Shown piece by piece: positions 33,539 through 42,061 of a stretch of DNA of 64,000 nucleotides (positions are counted from its first letter, which is position 1; the number at the start of each line of letters is the position of its first letter). Under the pieces are notes generated by a model. That model worked only from the letters and a program-made list of their open reading frames with translations, was not told the DNA's origin and searched no databases. The translations under genes were made by a program, and so were the position numbers. Where the stretch lies: the NCBI GenBank assembly GCA_963770535.1, contig CAVYPZ010000003.1, positions 496,001 to 560,000 on the forward strand, read 5' to 3'. Source of the DNA: RYN-230 sp963770535. Lineage in GTDB: Bacteria; Actinomycetota; Actinomycetes; Streptosporangiales; Streptosporangiaceae.

Positions 33539-34687
33539 GTGCCGGATCCAGCGCAGATCCTGCGGGACGCCTACGACCAGGTCAGGCGGGACTACGGCGC
33601 GGCCATCGGGCAGCGCCGGGAGCAGCTGGTCACGCCCGCCCTGGTCCTGGACGTCGACGCGGCGCAGCGCAACATCGACCACATGGCCAGCGAGCTGAAG
33701 CAGATGGGCGCGGCCGTGATCCGCCCGCACTACAAGGCGCACAAGAACCCGGACATCGCCCGCCGCCAGGTCGCGGCCGGTGCGGCCGGCCTGTCCATGG
33801 CCACCGTCTGGGAGGCGGTGGTGCTCGCGGCGGCCGGGTTTGACGACCTCTTCGTGGTCAACACCGTGGCGCATCCGGCCAAGCTCCGCGCGCTGGCCGA
33901 GCTGGCCCGCGATCACCGGGTCCTGGTCGCGGTGGACGAGGCGGCCAACGCCGAGGCCCTCTCGGCGGCGGCCGCCGCGGCCGGCTCCACGCTCGGCATC
34001 ATGATCGAGGTGGATACCGGGATGGACCGCTGCGGGGTGGATTCCGCGGCTGACTGCCTGCCCCTGGCCCGGCGGGTAAGCGGCCTGCCCGGGCTGCGCC
34101 TGGAGGGGATCACCGGCTACGAGGGCCACTGCTCGCTGACCCGGGACAATGACCTGCGGCGCGAGCGCCAGCAGCTGGCGATGACCTTCTTCACCGGGGT
34201 GGCGGCGCTGCTGGAGGCGGACGGCATCCCGTGCCCGATCCGGTCGGCGGGCGGGATCGCGACCTGGAACTGGACCGCGGCCTTCCCCGGCATCACCGAG
34301 ATCCAGGCCGGGACCTACGTGGTCATGGACAACTTCCACGGCGTGATGGTGCCGGGCTTCGAGCACTCGCTCACCATCGCGGCCACCGTGATCAGCCGGC
34401 AGAGCGGCAAGGTCATCGTGGACGCCGGCAACAAGTCGGTCGCCGACCCGGCCGATGTGACGATCACCGGGCATGACCTCCCCGTGTCCCGGTTCGACGA
34501 GGAGCACGGCATCTTCGACGCGGCAGGCGGCTCCCCGCTGCGGGTCGGCGATCCGGTGGCGCTGGTGCCGGGGTACTCGCCGAGCACGGTCAACTGGTAC
34601 GACGCCTACCACGTGGTCTCCGGCGGCGTTGTCGTGGACATCTGGCCGGTCATCCCGCGCGGTCCCGGGCATCACGGCCTGGCTTGA
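33539..34687 (+). CDS. DSD1-type PLP enzyme (D-threonine aldolase / D-serine dehydratase-like)
   Basis: The 382-residue protein has an alanine-racemase-type barrel: L-V-T-P-A-L-V-L-D-V-D-A with the PLP lysine in R-P-H-Y-K-A-H-K, I-E-V-D-T-G-M-D-R-C-G, and G-Y-E-G-H. The C-terminal domain has the DSD1 metal-binding pattern around EHGIFD and the H-x-C equivalent is not obvious (DAYHVVSGG). Members cleave or dehydrate D-3-hydroxy-amino acids. This supports a beta-hydroxy amino acid among the pathway compounds. GTG start after GAGGAG. Confidence 0.85.
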   Translation: MPDPAQILRDAYDQVRRDYGAAIGQRREQLVTPALVLDVDAAQRNIDHMASELKQMGAAVIRPHYKAHKNPDIARRQVAAGAAGLSMATVWEAVVLAAAGFDDLFVVNTVAHPAKLRALAELARDHRVLVAVDEAANAEALSAAAAAAGSTLGIMIEVDTGMDRCGVDSAADCLPLARRVSGLPGLRLEGITGYEGHCSLTRDNDLRRERQQLAMTFFTGVAALLEADGIPCPIRSAGGIATWNWTAAFPGITEIQAGTYVVMDNFHGVMVPGFEHSLTIAATVISRQSGKVIVDAGNKSVADPADVTITGHDLPVSRFDEEHGIFDAAGGSPLRVGDPVALVPGYSPSTVNWYDAYHVVSGGVVVDIWPVIPRGPGHHGLA

Positions 34688-34705
34688 CCCGGTTTAACCA
34701 GGCTC

Positions 34706-34786
34706 TTGCCAAGATCCAGCAGGCGGGTCGATACTCCTGTGAACGGATGACCGATCCGTGAGCGAATGCTCTGCGCTCAAGTGAGC
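34706..34786 (+). promoter_or_regulatory. promoter with multiple TGAGCG half-sites upstream of the permease
   Basis: TTGCCA (34706-34711), 18 bases, GATACT (34730-34735). Downstream are TGAACGGATG (34740), TGAGCGAATGCTC (34759-34771), GCGCTCA (34773-34779) and TGAGC (34782-34786). CGGAT-GACCG-ATCCG inside is palindromic. The -35/-10 pair matches that of the epimerase operon at 20741-20769. It is the richest cluster of these sites in the window. Confidence 0.68.
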
Positions 34787-34819
34787 CTGCCCGGGTGGGT
34801 GGCAGGAAGGAGTCTCACG

Positions 34820-36277
34820 GTGGCAGTCGAGGCTGGTCAGTCAAGCAAGGACAACAAGGGCACCGTAGCGTCCGAACTGCAGGCGAACGCGGTCGGCCTC
34901 CCCGGCATCCTGATGCAGGGGATCGCGACGATCGGGCCCTCGTTCGCGATCCTCGCGTCGTTCGTGTTCATCGTGGGCTTCGCCGGGATCGTGACGCCCT
35001 GGGCGTTCCTGTTCGGCGGCATCCTGCTGGGCCTGCAAGCCCTGTCGGCGGCCCAGCTGGCCAAGGTGTTCCCGTCCGCGGGCGGCTGGTACACCTGGAT
35101 CGCCCGGGCCTTCCACCCGCGCGCCGGGTTCTTCGCCGGGGTACTGTTCTCCATCTGGCTGCCGCCGGTCGCCACGCTCACCATGTCGTACCTGGCCAAG
35201 ACGGTCCTGGAACCGTCGATCAAGGCCGAATGGGGCGTGGACATCCCGTGGTGGATCTGGGTGGTCCTCGGGGTGGCGCTGGTGATCTTCTTCGCCTACC
35301 GGGGCATCGCCCTCTCCGAGAAGGCGCTGATCATCACCGGCGGCATCGAGATCGTGATCATGGTGGCGCTGGCCTTCACCGGACTGGCCTCGCCCGGCCC
35401 GGGCGGGTTCAGCTGGGCGCCGCTCAACCCCGGTCACTTCGGCCTGGCCGGCAACCTGTTCCTCGGCGTGGTGTTCTCCATCTTCGCGTTCAGTGGCTGG
35501 GAATCCACCGGGCCGCTGGCCGAGGAGAGCAGGAACCCCAAGCGCAACGTGCCCATCGGGCTGGTCGGCTCGGTCGCCGTCCTGACCGTCTACTTCGTGT
35601 TCGTGACCTGGGGCTACCTGGTCGGTATCGGCACCGCCAAAGTGGGCGGCATCGCGACCGCCACCACCTTCCCGGTCGCCACCCTGGCCCAGCGGGTCTG
35701 GGGCGGCGCCTGGGTGCTGCTGCTGTTCGCGCTGCTGAACTCGGCCATCGCGCTGTCCATCGCGTGCTTCAACGGCGGGACCAGGACCTGGTACGCGATG
35801 GGCCGCTCCGGTGTGCTCCCCAAGATGGTCGGCAAGGTCAACTCGACGCGGAAGACCCCCGACAACGCGATCGCCCTGCAGGTGGGCGTGCAGGTCATCG
35901 CGTTCGCGTGCGTGCTGATCTGGGGCGTGGCGAACGTGTTCTTCTCCTGGGCGAACGCGATCACCATCGGCCTGGTGCTGATGTACGTGCTGTGCAACAT
36001 CGGGGTGGTCAGGTACTACCTCACCGAGGGCCGCGCCCAGTTCAACCCGCTGCTGCACATAGTCGTCCCCCTGGTCGCCACGGCCGCCGGCATCCTGGTC
36101 GTCTGGAAGTCCTACTTCTCCCCGTTCACCAGCACCGGGCCGGTGTTCTGGGGCCTGATGACCTTCTTCGTCGTCGTCGCGCTGACCGTGGTCATCCTGA
36201 TCTACCTCAAGGTCGCCGGCAAGGAGGACTGGATGCGACGCGCGCAGCTGGTGTTCGAGCAGACAGGTGGCCACTAA
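34820..36277 (+). CDS. APC-superfamily amino acid/polyamine-type permease
   Basis: From GTG 34820 (AAGGAG seven bases upstream) the 485-residue protein has about 12 transmembrane helices. Helix 1 holds the APC motif (LPGILMQGIATIGPSFAI), helix 2 FGGILLGLQALSAAQLAKVFPSAGGWYTW spans the usual SAGG-x-Y loop, and the loop after helix 6 reads GWESTGPLAEESRNPKRN. It is the probable uptake system of the island, suggesting an amino acid or amino compound. The remnant at 14977-15659 is a shortened relative. The following SDR gene overlaps its end. Confidence 0.9.
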   Translation: MAVEAGQSSKDNKGTVASELQANAVGLPGILMQGIATIGPSFAILASFVFIVGFAGIVTPWAFLFGGILLGLQALSAAQLAKVFPSAGGWYTWIARAFHPRAGFFAGVLFSIWLPPVATLTMSYLAKTVLEPSIKAEWGVDIPWWIWVVLGVALVIFFAYRGIALSEKALIITGGIEIVIMVALAFTGLASPGPGGFSWAPLNPGHFGLAGNLFLGVVFSIFAFSGWESTGPLAEESRNPKRNVPIGLVGSVAVLTVYFVFVTWGYLVGIGTAKVGGIATATTFPVATLAQRVWGGAWVLLLFALLNSAIALSIACFNGGTRTWYAMGRSGVLPKMVGKVNSTRKTPDNAIALQVGVQVIAFACVLIWGVANVFFSWANAITIGLVLMYVLCNIGVVRYYLTEGRAQFNPLLHIVVPLVATAAGILVVWKSYFSPFTSTGPVFWGLMTFFVVVALTVVILIYLKVAGKEDWMRRAQLVFEQTGGH

Positions 36278-37097
36278 GGGCAGGCCGGCGGGTGGCGGCC
36301 CGGTGACCCGGGCGGCCCTGACCCAGCCCGGGCGGCTGCACGGGCGGGTCGGGCTGATTACCGGCGCGGCCAGCGGCATCGGCGCGGCGGGCGCGGAACT
36401 CTTCGCCGCGCAGGGAGCGGCGCTGGTCCTGGTAGACGTGGACGCCGCCCAGGGGAACCGGGTCGCCGAGGCGATCAACGCCCGGGGCGGCCGGGCCCAG
36501 TTCGTGGCGGGCGACGCGGCGAGCGCCGACGACGTGTCCAGCGCGGTCTGCCTCGCCGTGGCCACGTTCGGCCGGCTCGACCTGCTGTGGGCCAACGCCG
36601 GGACCGGCGTGGCCAAGACGGTGCCCGAGACCACGCTGGCGGAATGGGAGCGGGTGCTGGCCGTCAACCTGACCGGTGCCTTCCTGCTGGCGAAGTTCGG
36701 GATCCCGGAACTGGCCGCGGCCGGCGGGGGCACCATGGTCATCACCGGCTCGGCGAACTCGTTTACGGCCGACCGCAACTGGGCTGCCTACTGCGCCAGC
36801 AAGGGCGGCCTGCTGATGCTCTGCCGGGCCCTGGCCCTGGACCACGCCGGCGACGGCATCCGGGTGAACATCGTCTGCCCGGGGTCGGTCCGCACCCCCC
36901 TGCATGAGGCCTGGCTGCGCGGCCGGCCCGGCGGCCAGCCGCTCGACGAGGCCCGCGCTGCGGACCGGGCCGCGCATCCGCTGCACCGGTTTGCCGACCC
37001 GGCGGAGGTCGCCCAGGCCGCCCTGTTCCTGTCCTGCGCCGAGTCGAGCTTCACCACCGGATCGCCGCTGCTGGTTGACGGGGGCGTGACGGCATGA
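36267..37097 (+). CDS. short-chain dehydrogenase/reductase
   Basis: 276 residues with T-G-A-A-S-G-I-G, A-N-A-G, Ser in VITGSANSFTAD, Y-C-A-S-K and C-P-G-S-V-R-T-P. GTG 36267 lies inside the last codons of the permease; GTG 36303 is an alternative start giving a shorter N terminus. Third SDR of the island, so at least three separate oxidation or reduction steps are likely. Confidence 0.88.
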   Translation: MATKGRPAGGGPVTRAALTQPGRLHGRVGLITGAASGIGAAGAELFAAQGAALVLVDVDAAQGNRVAEAINARGGRAQFVAGDAASADDVSSAVCLAVATFGRLDLLWANAGTGVAKTVPETTLAEWERVLAVNLTGAFLLAKFGIPELAAAGGGTMVITGSANSFTADRNWAAYCASKGGLLMLCRALALDHAGDGIRVNIVCPGSVRTPLHEAWLRGRPGGQPLDEARAADRAAHPLHRFADPAEVAQAALFLSCAESSFTTGSPLLVDGGVTA

Positions 37098-37106
37098 GGG
37101 GATGCC

Positions 37107-38009
37107 GTGGCCGATTACTCCATCTGGGTGATCGAGTTCGCCCGGGCCAGCTCCCCGCTCGGCCTGCTGCTGCACGGCCAGGCCGGCGACCGGGAGATCC
37201 CGTACTGCGTTACCGTGCTGCGCAGCGCCGAGCACACCATATTGGTTGACGCCGGGTACAAGCACGCCGGGCGCGGCCGCGAGCTGGCCGACGAGGACGG
37301 CATCACCACCTGGCGCGACCCGGCCGGGCTGCTCGCCCGGGTCGGCGCCCGCCCTGAGGATGTGGACGCGGTGCTGGTCACCCACGCCCACTTCGATCAT
37401 CTCGGGAACATCGCAGCCTTCCCCAACGCCACCGTCTATATCCAGCGGCGCGAGGTGGAGAAGTGGGGCTGGGCGGTCAGCCTCCCCCCGGCCATGGACT
37501 GGCTGAAGCAGGGGGTCAGCATCGAGGACCTGGCCGGGCTGCTCCGGCTGGCCGGCCAGGGCCGGCTCCGGCTGGTCGACGGCCCGTGCGACGACGTGTT
37601 CCCGGGCATCAGCCTGGTTCCCGACTTCGACACGCACACCTACGGCCACCAGCACGTGGTGATCCGCAACGAGTCATCCGGCGTCTGGGTGGTGCCCGGC
37701 GACGTCATGTACCTGTACGCGAACATCGAGGGGATCAACGGCGACGGCCGGTACGTGCCGATCGGCCTGGCCATGGGCAGCCAGGAGAAGTGCCTGCTGG
37801 CGCTGGATGAGCTGATGCGGGTAACCGGTGGCGAGACCAGCCGCATCCTGCCCGGCCACGAGCGGCTGCTCTGGCAGCGGCATCCGTCGGCCCAGTTCGA
37901 TGACGGGCTGCACGTGGCCGAGATCTGCCTGGGTCCCGGTGAGCCGGGCCGGCTTCCGGGCGCCGGTGGCCGGCCTGAGGGTGCCCGGCACCACGGGGGC
38001 GCGTGGTGA
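37107..38009 (+). CDS. metallo-beta-lactamase-fold hydrolase, N-acyl-homoserine-lactonase-like
   Basis: The 300-residue protein carries the zinc motif T-H-A-H-F-D-H-L-G at about residue 91, H-T-Y-G-H-Q-H-V, the bridging Asp in VVPGDVMY and a final His in L-P-G-H-E. This arrangement is the one of AiiA-type lactonases rather than of beta-lactamases. Within a catabolic operon it more likely opens a sugar or amino-acid lactone than quenches signals, but both fit. Nine bases after the SDR gene and overlapping the aminotransferase gene by four. Confidence 0.88.
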   Translation: MADYSIWVIEFARASSPLGLLLHGQAGDREIPYCVTVLRSAEHTILVDAGYKHAGRGRELADEDGITTWRDPAGLLARVGARPEDVDAVLVTHAHFDHLGNIAAFPNATVYIQRREVEKWGWAVSLPPAMDWLKQGVSIEDLAGLLRLAGQGRLRLVDGPCDDVFPGISLVPDFDTHTYGHQHVVIRNESSGVWVVPGDVMYLYANIEGINGDGRYVPIGLAMGSQEKCLLALDELMRVTGGETSRILPGHERLLWQRHPSAQFDDGLHVAEICLGPGEPGRLPGAGGRPEGARHHGGAW

Positions 38010-39337
38010 GCTCGGCAGTGTTCTACCGTGACCTGCACGCGGCCTACCGGTCGGTGGTCAGCGCGGACGGGATGTACCTGCGCACCGAGGACGGCCAGCG
38101 CATCCTGGACGCGGTCGGCGGCGCGGGGACCGTGGTGATCGGGCACGGGGTGCGCGAGATCACCGACGCGGTCGCCCGGCATGGCAGCGAGCTCAGCTTC
38201 ACCTACGGGGCGACGTTCACCAACCCGTGGCAGGAGCGGCTGGCCGAGGCGCTGGTCGCGATGAACCCGGAGATCGCCGCCCGGGTGTACTTCGTCTCCG
38301 GCGGCTCGGAGGGTGTCGAGACCGCGGTGAAAATGGCCCGCCAGTATCACCTGCAGTGCGGCCGCCCCGGCCGGCACAAGGTCATCGCGCGCTGGCAGAG
38401 CTTCCACGGCAGCACGCTCGCCACGCTGTCGCTGTCCGGCCGGCCCGCCTGGCGGGAACCGTTCCTGCCGATGCTCCTCCCGGCCCCGCATATCGTGCCG
38501 CCGTACTGCTACCGCTGCCCGCTCGGGCAGGCGTACCCGGGCTGCGGCGTGGCCTGTGCCGATGACCTGGAGCGGACGATCCTCATGGAGGGACCGGACA
38601 GCATTGCCGCCTTCATCGCCGAGCCGGTCATCGGCTCGACCGTCACCGCCGTGGTTCCCGTCCCGGAGTACTACCGGCGGATCCGCGAGATCTGCGACCG
38701 CTACGACGTGCTGTTCATCGCCGACGAGGTGCTGACCGGCTACGGCCGCACCGGCCGCTGGCTGGCCATCGAGCACTGGGGCGTCACACCGGACATCGTG
38801 GTCATGGGCAAAGGGATCAGCAGCGGTTATGTCCCGCTTGGGGCCGTGCTGGCCTCCCCGCGGGTGGTCGACGCGTTCACCGCGGGCTCGGGCACGTTCA
38901 GTCACGGGTTCACCTACAGCGGCAACCCGTTCTGCACATTCGTCGGCCTGCAGGTGCTGCAGTACGCGCTGGCCCACCAGTTGCTCGAGGGGGTGGCTGA
39001 GAAGGGCCAGCAGCTGCGCACGGCTCTCGAGCGGCTCGCCGCGCGGCATCAGATCATCGGCGACGTGCGCGGGCTGGGGCTGTTCGCGGGCCTGGAGATC
39101 GTGGCCGACCGGGTCAGCCGGGAACCGTTCCCGGAGAAGGCCGGCCTCACCCGCAGGATCGTGCGGGGAGCGCAGGAGCGGGGCGTTCTCATCCTGCCGG
39201 GAGTGGCGGGCGCCAACTACGGCCGTGGCGGTGACCACATCCACCTCAGCCCGCCCTACATCATCACGCCCGCCGAGATCGACCTGGTCGCCGGGATCCT
39301 GGACGAGACGCTGACCGAGATCGAGGCGTCGCTGTGA
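38006..39337 (+). CDS. class III PLP-dependent aminotransferase
   Basis: 443 residues with GAGTVVIGHGVREI, F-V-S-G-G-S-E-G-V-E-T-A, the Asp of FIADEVLTGYGRTG that pairs with the PLP nitrogen, and PLP lysine in V-M-G-K-G-I-S-S-G. Family members move amino groups from omega- or beta-amino acids and polyamines to keto acids. GTG 38006 overlaps the lactonase stop (GTGA). Its presence with an APC permease argues for a nitrogen-containing substrate. Confidence 0.92.
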   Translation: MSSAVFYRDLHAAYRSVVSADGMYLRTEDGQRILDAVGGAGTVVIGHGVREITDAVARHGSELSFTYGATFTNPWQERLAEALVAMNPEIAARVYFVSGGSEGVETAVKMARQYHLQCGRPGRHKVIARWQSFHGSTLATLSLSGRPAWREPFLPMLLPAPHIVPPYCYRCPLGQAYPGCGVACADDLERTILMEGPDSIAAFIAEPVIGSTVTAVVPVPEYYRRIREICDRYDVLFIADEVLTGYGRTGRWLAIEHWGVTPDIVVMGKGISSGYVPLGAVLASPRVVDAFTAGSGTFSHGFTYSGNPFCTFVGLQVLQYALAHQLLEGVAEKGQQLRTALERLAARHQIIGDVRGLGLFAGLEIVADRVSREPFPEKAGLTRRIVRGAQERGVLILPGVAGANYGRGGDHIHLSPPYIITPAEIDLVAGILDETLTEIEASL

Positions 39338-40392
39338 TGACCCGCCCGCCGCGTGTGCTCATCACGTCGGGCGATCCGGGCGGCGTCGGCCCTGAACTGG
39401 TCCTCCGGGCGCTGGCGGATCCGGGGATCCGTGGGCTCGCCGAGTTCACGGCGGTCGGCAACCCGGCAGACTTCGAGCGGGCCGCCGCAGCGCTCAGCCT
39501 GCCGCTGCCCCGCATCCACCCGGTGGATGGGCCCGGAGGCGGCCCGGCCAGCACCAGGCCGGGCGGGGTGCCCGGAGCCGGCGGCGCGCCCGGAGCCGGC
39601 GGCGCGCCCGGAGCCGGCGGCCCGCCCGGAGCCGGCGGCCCGCCCGGTCCGGTTCCGCTCGGGCAGCCCACGGCGGCCGGGGGGCAGGCTGCCGTGACGG
39701 CGGTCCGCACGGCGGCCCGCCTGGTGACCGCGGGGGACGGTGACGCGCTGGTCACCGCCCCGGTCTCCAAGGAGGCCCTGCGGCTGGCCGGGTACCCGTG
39801 GCCCGGCCAGACCGAGATGCTGGCTGACTTGTGCGGCGCGAGTGACCTGAGGGTCCTGCTCATGGCGGGCCCCCTTCGGGTGGTCCATGTGAGCGCGCAC
39901 CGCTCGCTGCGCGACGCCATCGACGCGGTCACCCCGGCCAGCGTGCTGCGCACCATCGAACTGGCCGACGGCATCGGCCGCACGTTGCTTGGCCGGCTGC
40001 CCCGCATCGCCGTGGCCGGGCTCAACCCGCACGCAGGGGAACACGGCATCCTCGGCGGGGAGGACGAGCGGTTCATCCGCCCGGCCGTCGCGCAGGCCCG
40101 GTCCCGGGGCATCGACGCGGACGGCCCGCTGTCCGCGGACACCCTGTTCCCGCGGGCCGCGGCGGGCCGGGCCGACCTGGCCGTCGCCATGTACCACGAT
40201 CAGGGCCATATCCCGGTCAAGCTGCTTGGCCGCGGTGAGGCAGTGGCGGTCACCCTGGGACTGCCGTTCCTGCGCATGTCTCCCGACCACGGGGCGGCCT
40301 TCGACATCGCCGGGCAGGGTAAGGCCCGGCCGGGCAGCATGACCGCCGCCATCCGGGCCGCCGCGGGCGCCGCCCGTGGTCATCAGCCGTGA
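39337..40392 (+). CDS. PdxA-family 4-hydroxythreonine-4-phosphate dehydrogenase homologue
   Basis: The 351-residue protein has LITSGDPGGVGPELV, T-A-P-V-S-K-E-A-L, G-Q-T-E-M-L-A, V-S-A-H-R-S-L, G-L-N-P-H-A-G-E-H-G, D-T-L-F and M-Y-H-D-Q-G-H-I-P-V-K, which hold the metal and phosphate ligands of PdxA. PdxA oxidises a hydroxyl next to a carboxylate on a phosphorylated acid, with loss of CO2; PdxA2 homologues serve D-threonate and related four-carbon acids. A Gly-Ala-Gly-Pro insertion at about residues 70-105 comes from 15-bp repeats. It overlaps both neighbours by a few bases. Confidence 0.88.
   Translation: MTRPPRVLITSGDPGGVGPELVLRALADPGIRGLAEFTAVGNPADFERAAAALSLPLPRIHPVDGPGGGPASTRPGGVPGAGGAPGAGGAPGAGGPPGAGGPPGPVPLGQPTAAGGQAAVTAVRTAARLVTAGDGDALVTAPVSKEALRLAGYPWPGQTEMLADLCGASDLRVLLMAGPLRVVHVSAHRSLRDAIDAVTPASVLRTIELADGIGRTLLGRLPRIAVAGLNPHAGEHGILGGEDERFIRPAVAQARSRGIDADGPLSADTLFPRAAAGRADLAVAMYHDQGHIPVKLLGRGEAVAVTLGLPFLRMSPDHGAAFDIAGQGKARPGSMTAAIRAAAGAARGHQP
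39566..39649 (+). repeat. 15-bp repeats inside the pdxA-like gene
   Basis: About five copies of GGAGCCGGCGGCSCGCCC encode Gly-Ala-Gly-Gly-(Ala/Pro)-Pro units, inserted in a surface loop between the first and second conserved blocks of the enzyme. Frame is kept. Confidence 0.75.
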
Positions 40393-41939
40393 CCGCCCGC
40401 CGGGCCCGGGCGGCAACCGGATCATCCCGGGCGGCACGCGACGGCTACCTCCTGGGCCTGGACGCGGGCACCGGCAGCTGCCGGGCGGCCCTGTTCACCC
40501 TGGACGGGCAGCCGGCCGCCCTGGCCCGGCGCGAGTGGTCTCACCCGCCCGCCCACGGCATCCCCGGCTCACAGTCGTTCGACCCGGCCGGTAACTGGGC
40601 GCTGATCTGCGCCTGCATCCGCGAGGTGGTCCGCAGCGCGCCCAGCCCGGCGGTGGTGCGGGCCGTCGGCTGCTCCAGCATGGGCGGGGGGCTGATGCTC
40701 TACAGGCGCAGCGGGCAGGAGCTGTGGGCCTGCGCCAACGGCGACGCCCGTGCCGAGCGGGAAGCGGCTGCCATGCTGGCCGACGGGACTGCGGCCGAGC
40801 TGTACCGGCGGGGCGGCGGCTGGCTGTCGCTAAGCGCAGCACCCCGGCTGGCGTGGGTCCACCGCCATGAGCCCGGGGTGTGGGCGGACGCCACCCGGCT
40901 GAGCATGATCGCCGACTGGATGGTGTTCCGGCTCACCGGGACGCTGGCCACCGAGGCGTCGATCGGCTCCACCTCGGGACTGTTCGATCTCGGCCGGCGG
41001 GCCTGGTCCCCGGAGCTGCTGGCCCTGTGCGGCCTGGAGACCGCCTTGTTTCCCGAGGTGGTCGAGGCCGGGACGGTGGTGGGCCAGGTCTGCGGGGAGG
41101 CTTCCAGCCAGACAGGGCTCGCGCCTGGCACACCGGTCGTGGCGGGCGGACTGGACACCGCCCTCGGCCTGGCCAGCCCGCGGCTGGCGGTACCCGGCCG
41201 GCTCACGGTCACCGGCGGGAGCTTCTGGAAGCAGACCGTGGTGGCGACCGCACCCGCCGTGGAGCCGGCCTGGCTGCGCACGATCTGCCATATCCGGGCG
41301 GGCCAGTGGCTGGTTGAGGGGATCGCCTTCTACGCCGGCTTCGCGCTCCGCTGGCTCCGGGACCGGGCCGCCGCGGGCGGGCCAGCGGGCCGCACGTCGC
41401 GCTTCGCCGGACTGGAGGAACTCGCCGCGGCGGTACCGCCCGGGGCTGGCGGGCTCACCGCCCGGCTGGTCACGGCCGATGCCTGGACCTGGGCACACTG
41501 GCAGCCGCCGTTCCCGCCAGGCCGGGAGCGGCGGGGCGCCCCGCTGGCCCGGCTGGGCGAGCAGTCGCGGGCCATCCACGAGGCCGCCGCCTACTCCACC
41601 CGCCGTGCCGCCGGGCTGGTCAGCGAACTGCTCGGTCCCGGCACCTGGCAGGAGGTCGTCCTTAGCGGCGGGGCGGCCCGCAGCAGGCTGTGGCCGCAGA
41701 TCCTCGCTGACGTGCTCGGATGTGAGGTCGGCGTGCCAGAGCACACCGAATCGGCGGCCCGCGGCGCGGCGATTCTCGCGGGCCGCGGGGCGGGGGTGCT
41801 CCCGGAAGATCCACCGCCAGGCCCGCGGCCGGATGACGCCGGGCAGGCCGTCCCGGGCCTGGAACGGACCCTGCGCCCCAGCCCGGCCGGGTACCGGGCC
41901 TATGACCGGCTCTACGCACGGTGGCTTCGCGGGTCCTAG
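40389..41939 (+). CDS. FGGY-family carbohydrate kinase, LsrK-like paralogue
   Basis: 516 residues. It starts YLLGLDAGTGSCRAALFT, nearly the same as the kinase at 16796, and keeps CSSMGGGLMLY (where LsrK has SMREGIVLYD), L-S-M-I-A-D-W-M-V-F-R-L-T-G, GGSFWKQTVV and L-S-G-G-A-A-R-S-R-L-W-P-Q-I-L-A-D-V-L. Changes at the substrate segment suggest a different compound from the first kinase. Its GTG overlaps the pdxA-like stop (GTGA), so the kinase likely makes the phosphorylated acid that PdxA oxidises. Confidence 0.87.
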   Translation: MTARRARAATGSSRAARDGYLLGLDAGTGSCRAALFTLDGQPAALARREWSHPPAHGIPGSQSFDPAGNWALICACIREVVRSAPSPAVVRAVGCSSMGGGLMLYRRSGQELWACANGDARAEREAAAMLADGTAAELYRRGGGWLSLSAAPRLAWVHRHEPGVWADATRLSMIADWMVFRLTGTLATEASIGSTSGLFDLGRRAWSPELLALCGLETALFPEVVEAGTVVGQVCGEASSQTGLAPGTPVVAGGLDTALGLASPRLAVPGRLTVTGGSFWKQTVVATAPAVEPAWLRTICHIRAGQWLVEGIAFYAGFALRWLRDRAAAGGPAGRTSRFAGLEELAAAVPPGAGGLTARLVTADAWTWAHWQPPFPPGRERRGAPLARLGEQSRAIHEAAAYSTRRAAGLVSELLGPGTWQEVVLSGGAARSRLWPQILADVLGCEVGVPEHTESAARGAAILAGRGAGVLPEDPPPGPRPDDAGQAVPGLERTLRPSPAGYRAYDRLYARWLRGS

Positions 41940-41980
41940 GCCGGGCGGGCAGCCCTCCGGGCCTGGCCAGCCGCCGCGTG

Positions 41981-41999
41981 ATCACCCACGGCGGGTGAT
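41981..41999 (+). terminator. hairpin after the rightward operon
   Basis: ATCACCC-ACGGC-GGGTGAT, seven perfect pairs with a five-base loop, 42 bases past the kinase stop. No T tract. Confidence 0.5.
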
Positions 42000-42061
42000 G
42001 CCGCCGGCCGCCGCCGGGGCTGAGGGTGGGACTCCCAGCGGCAGGCCAACCACACACTGTG

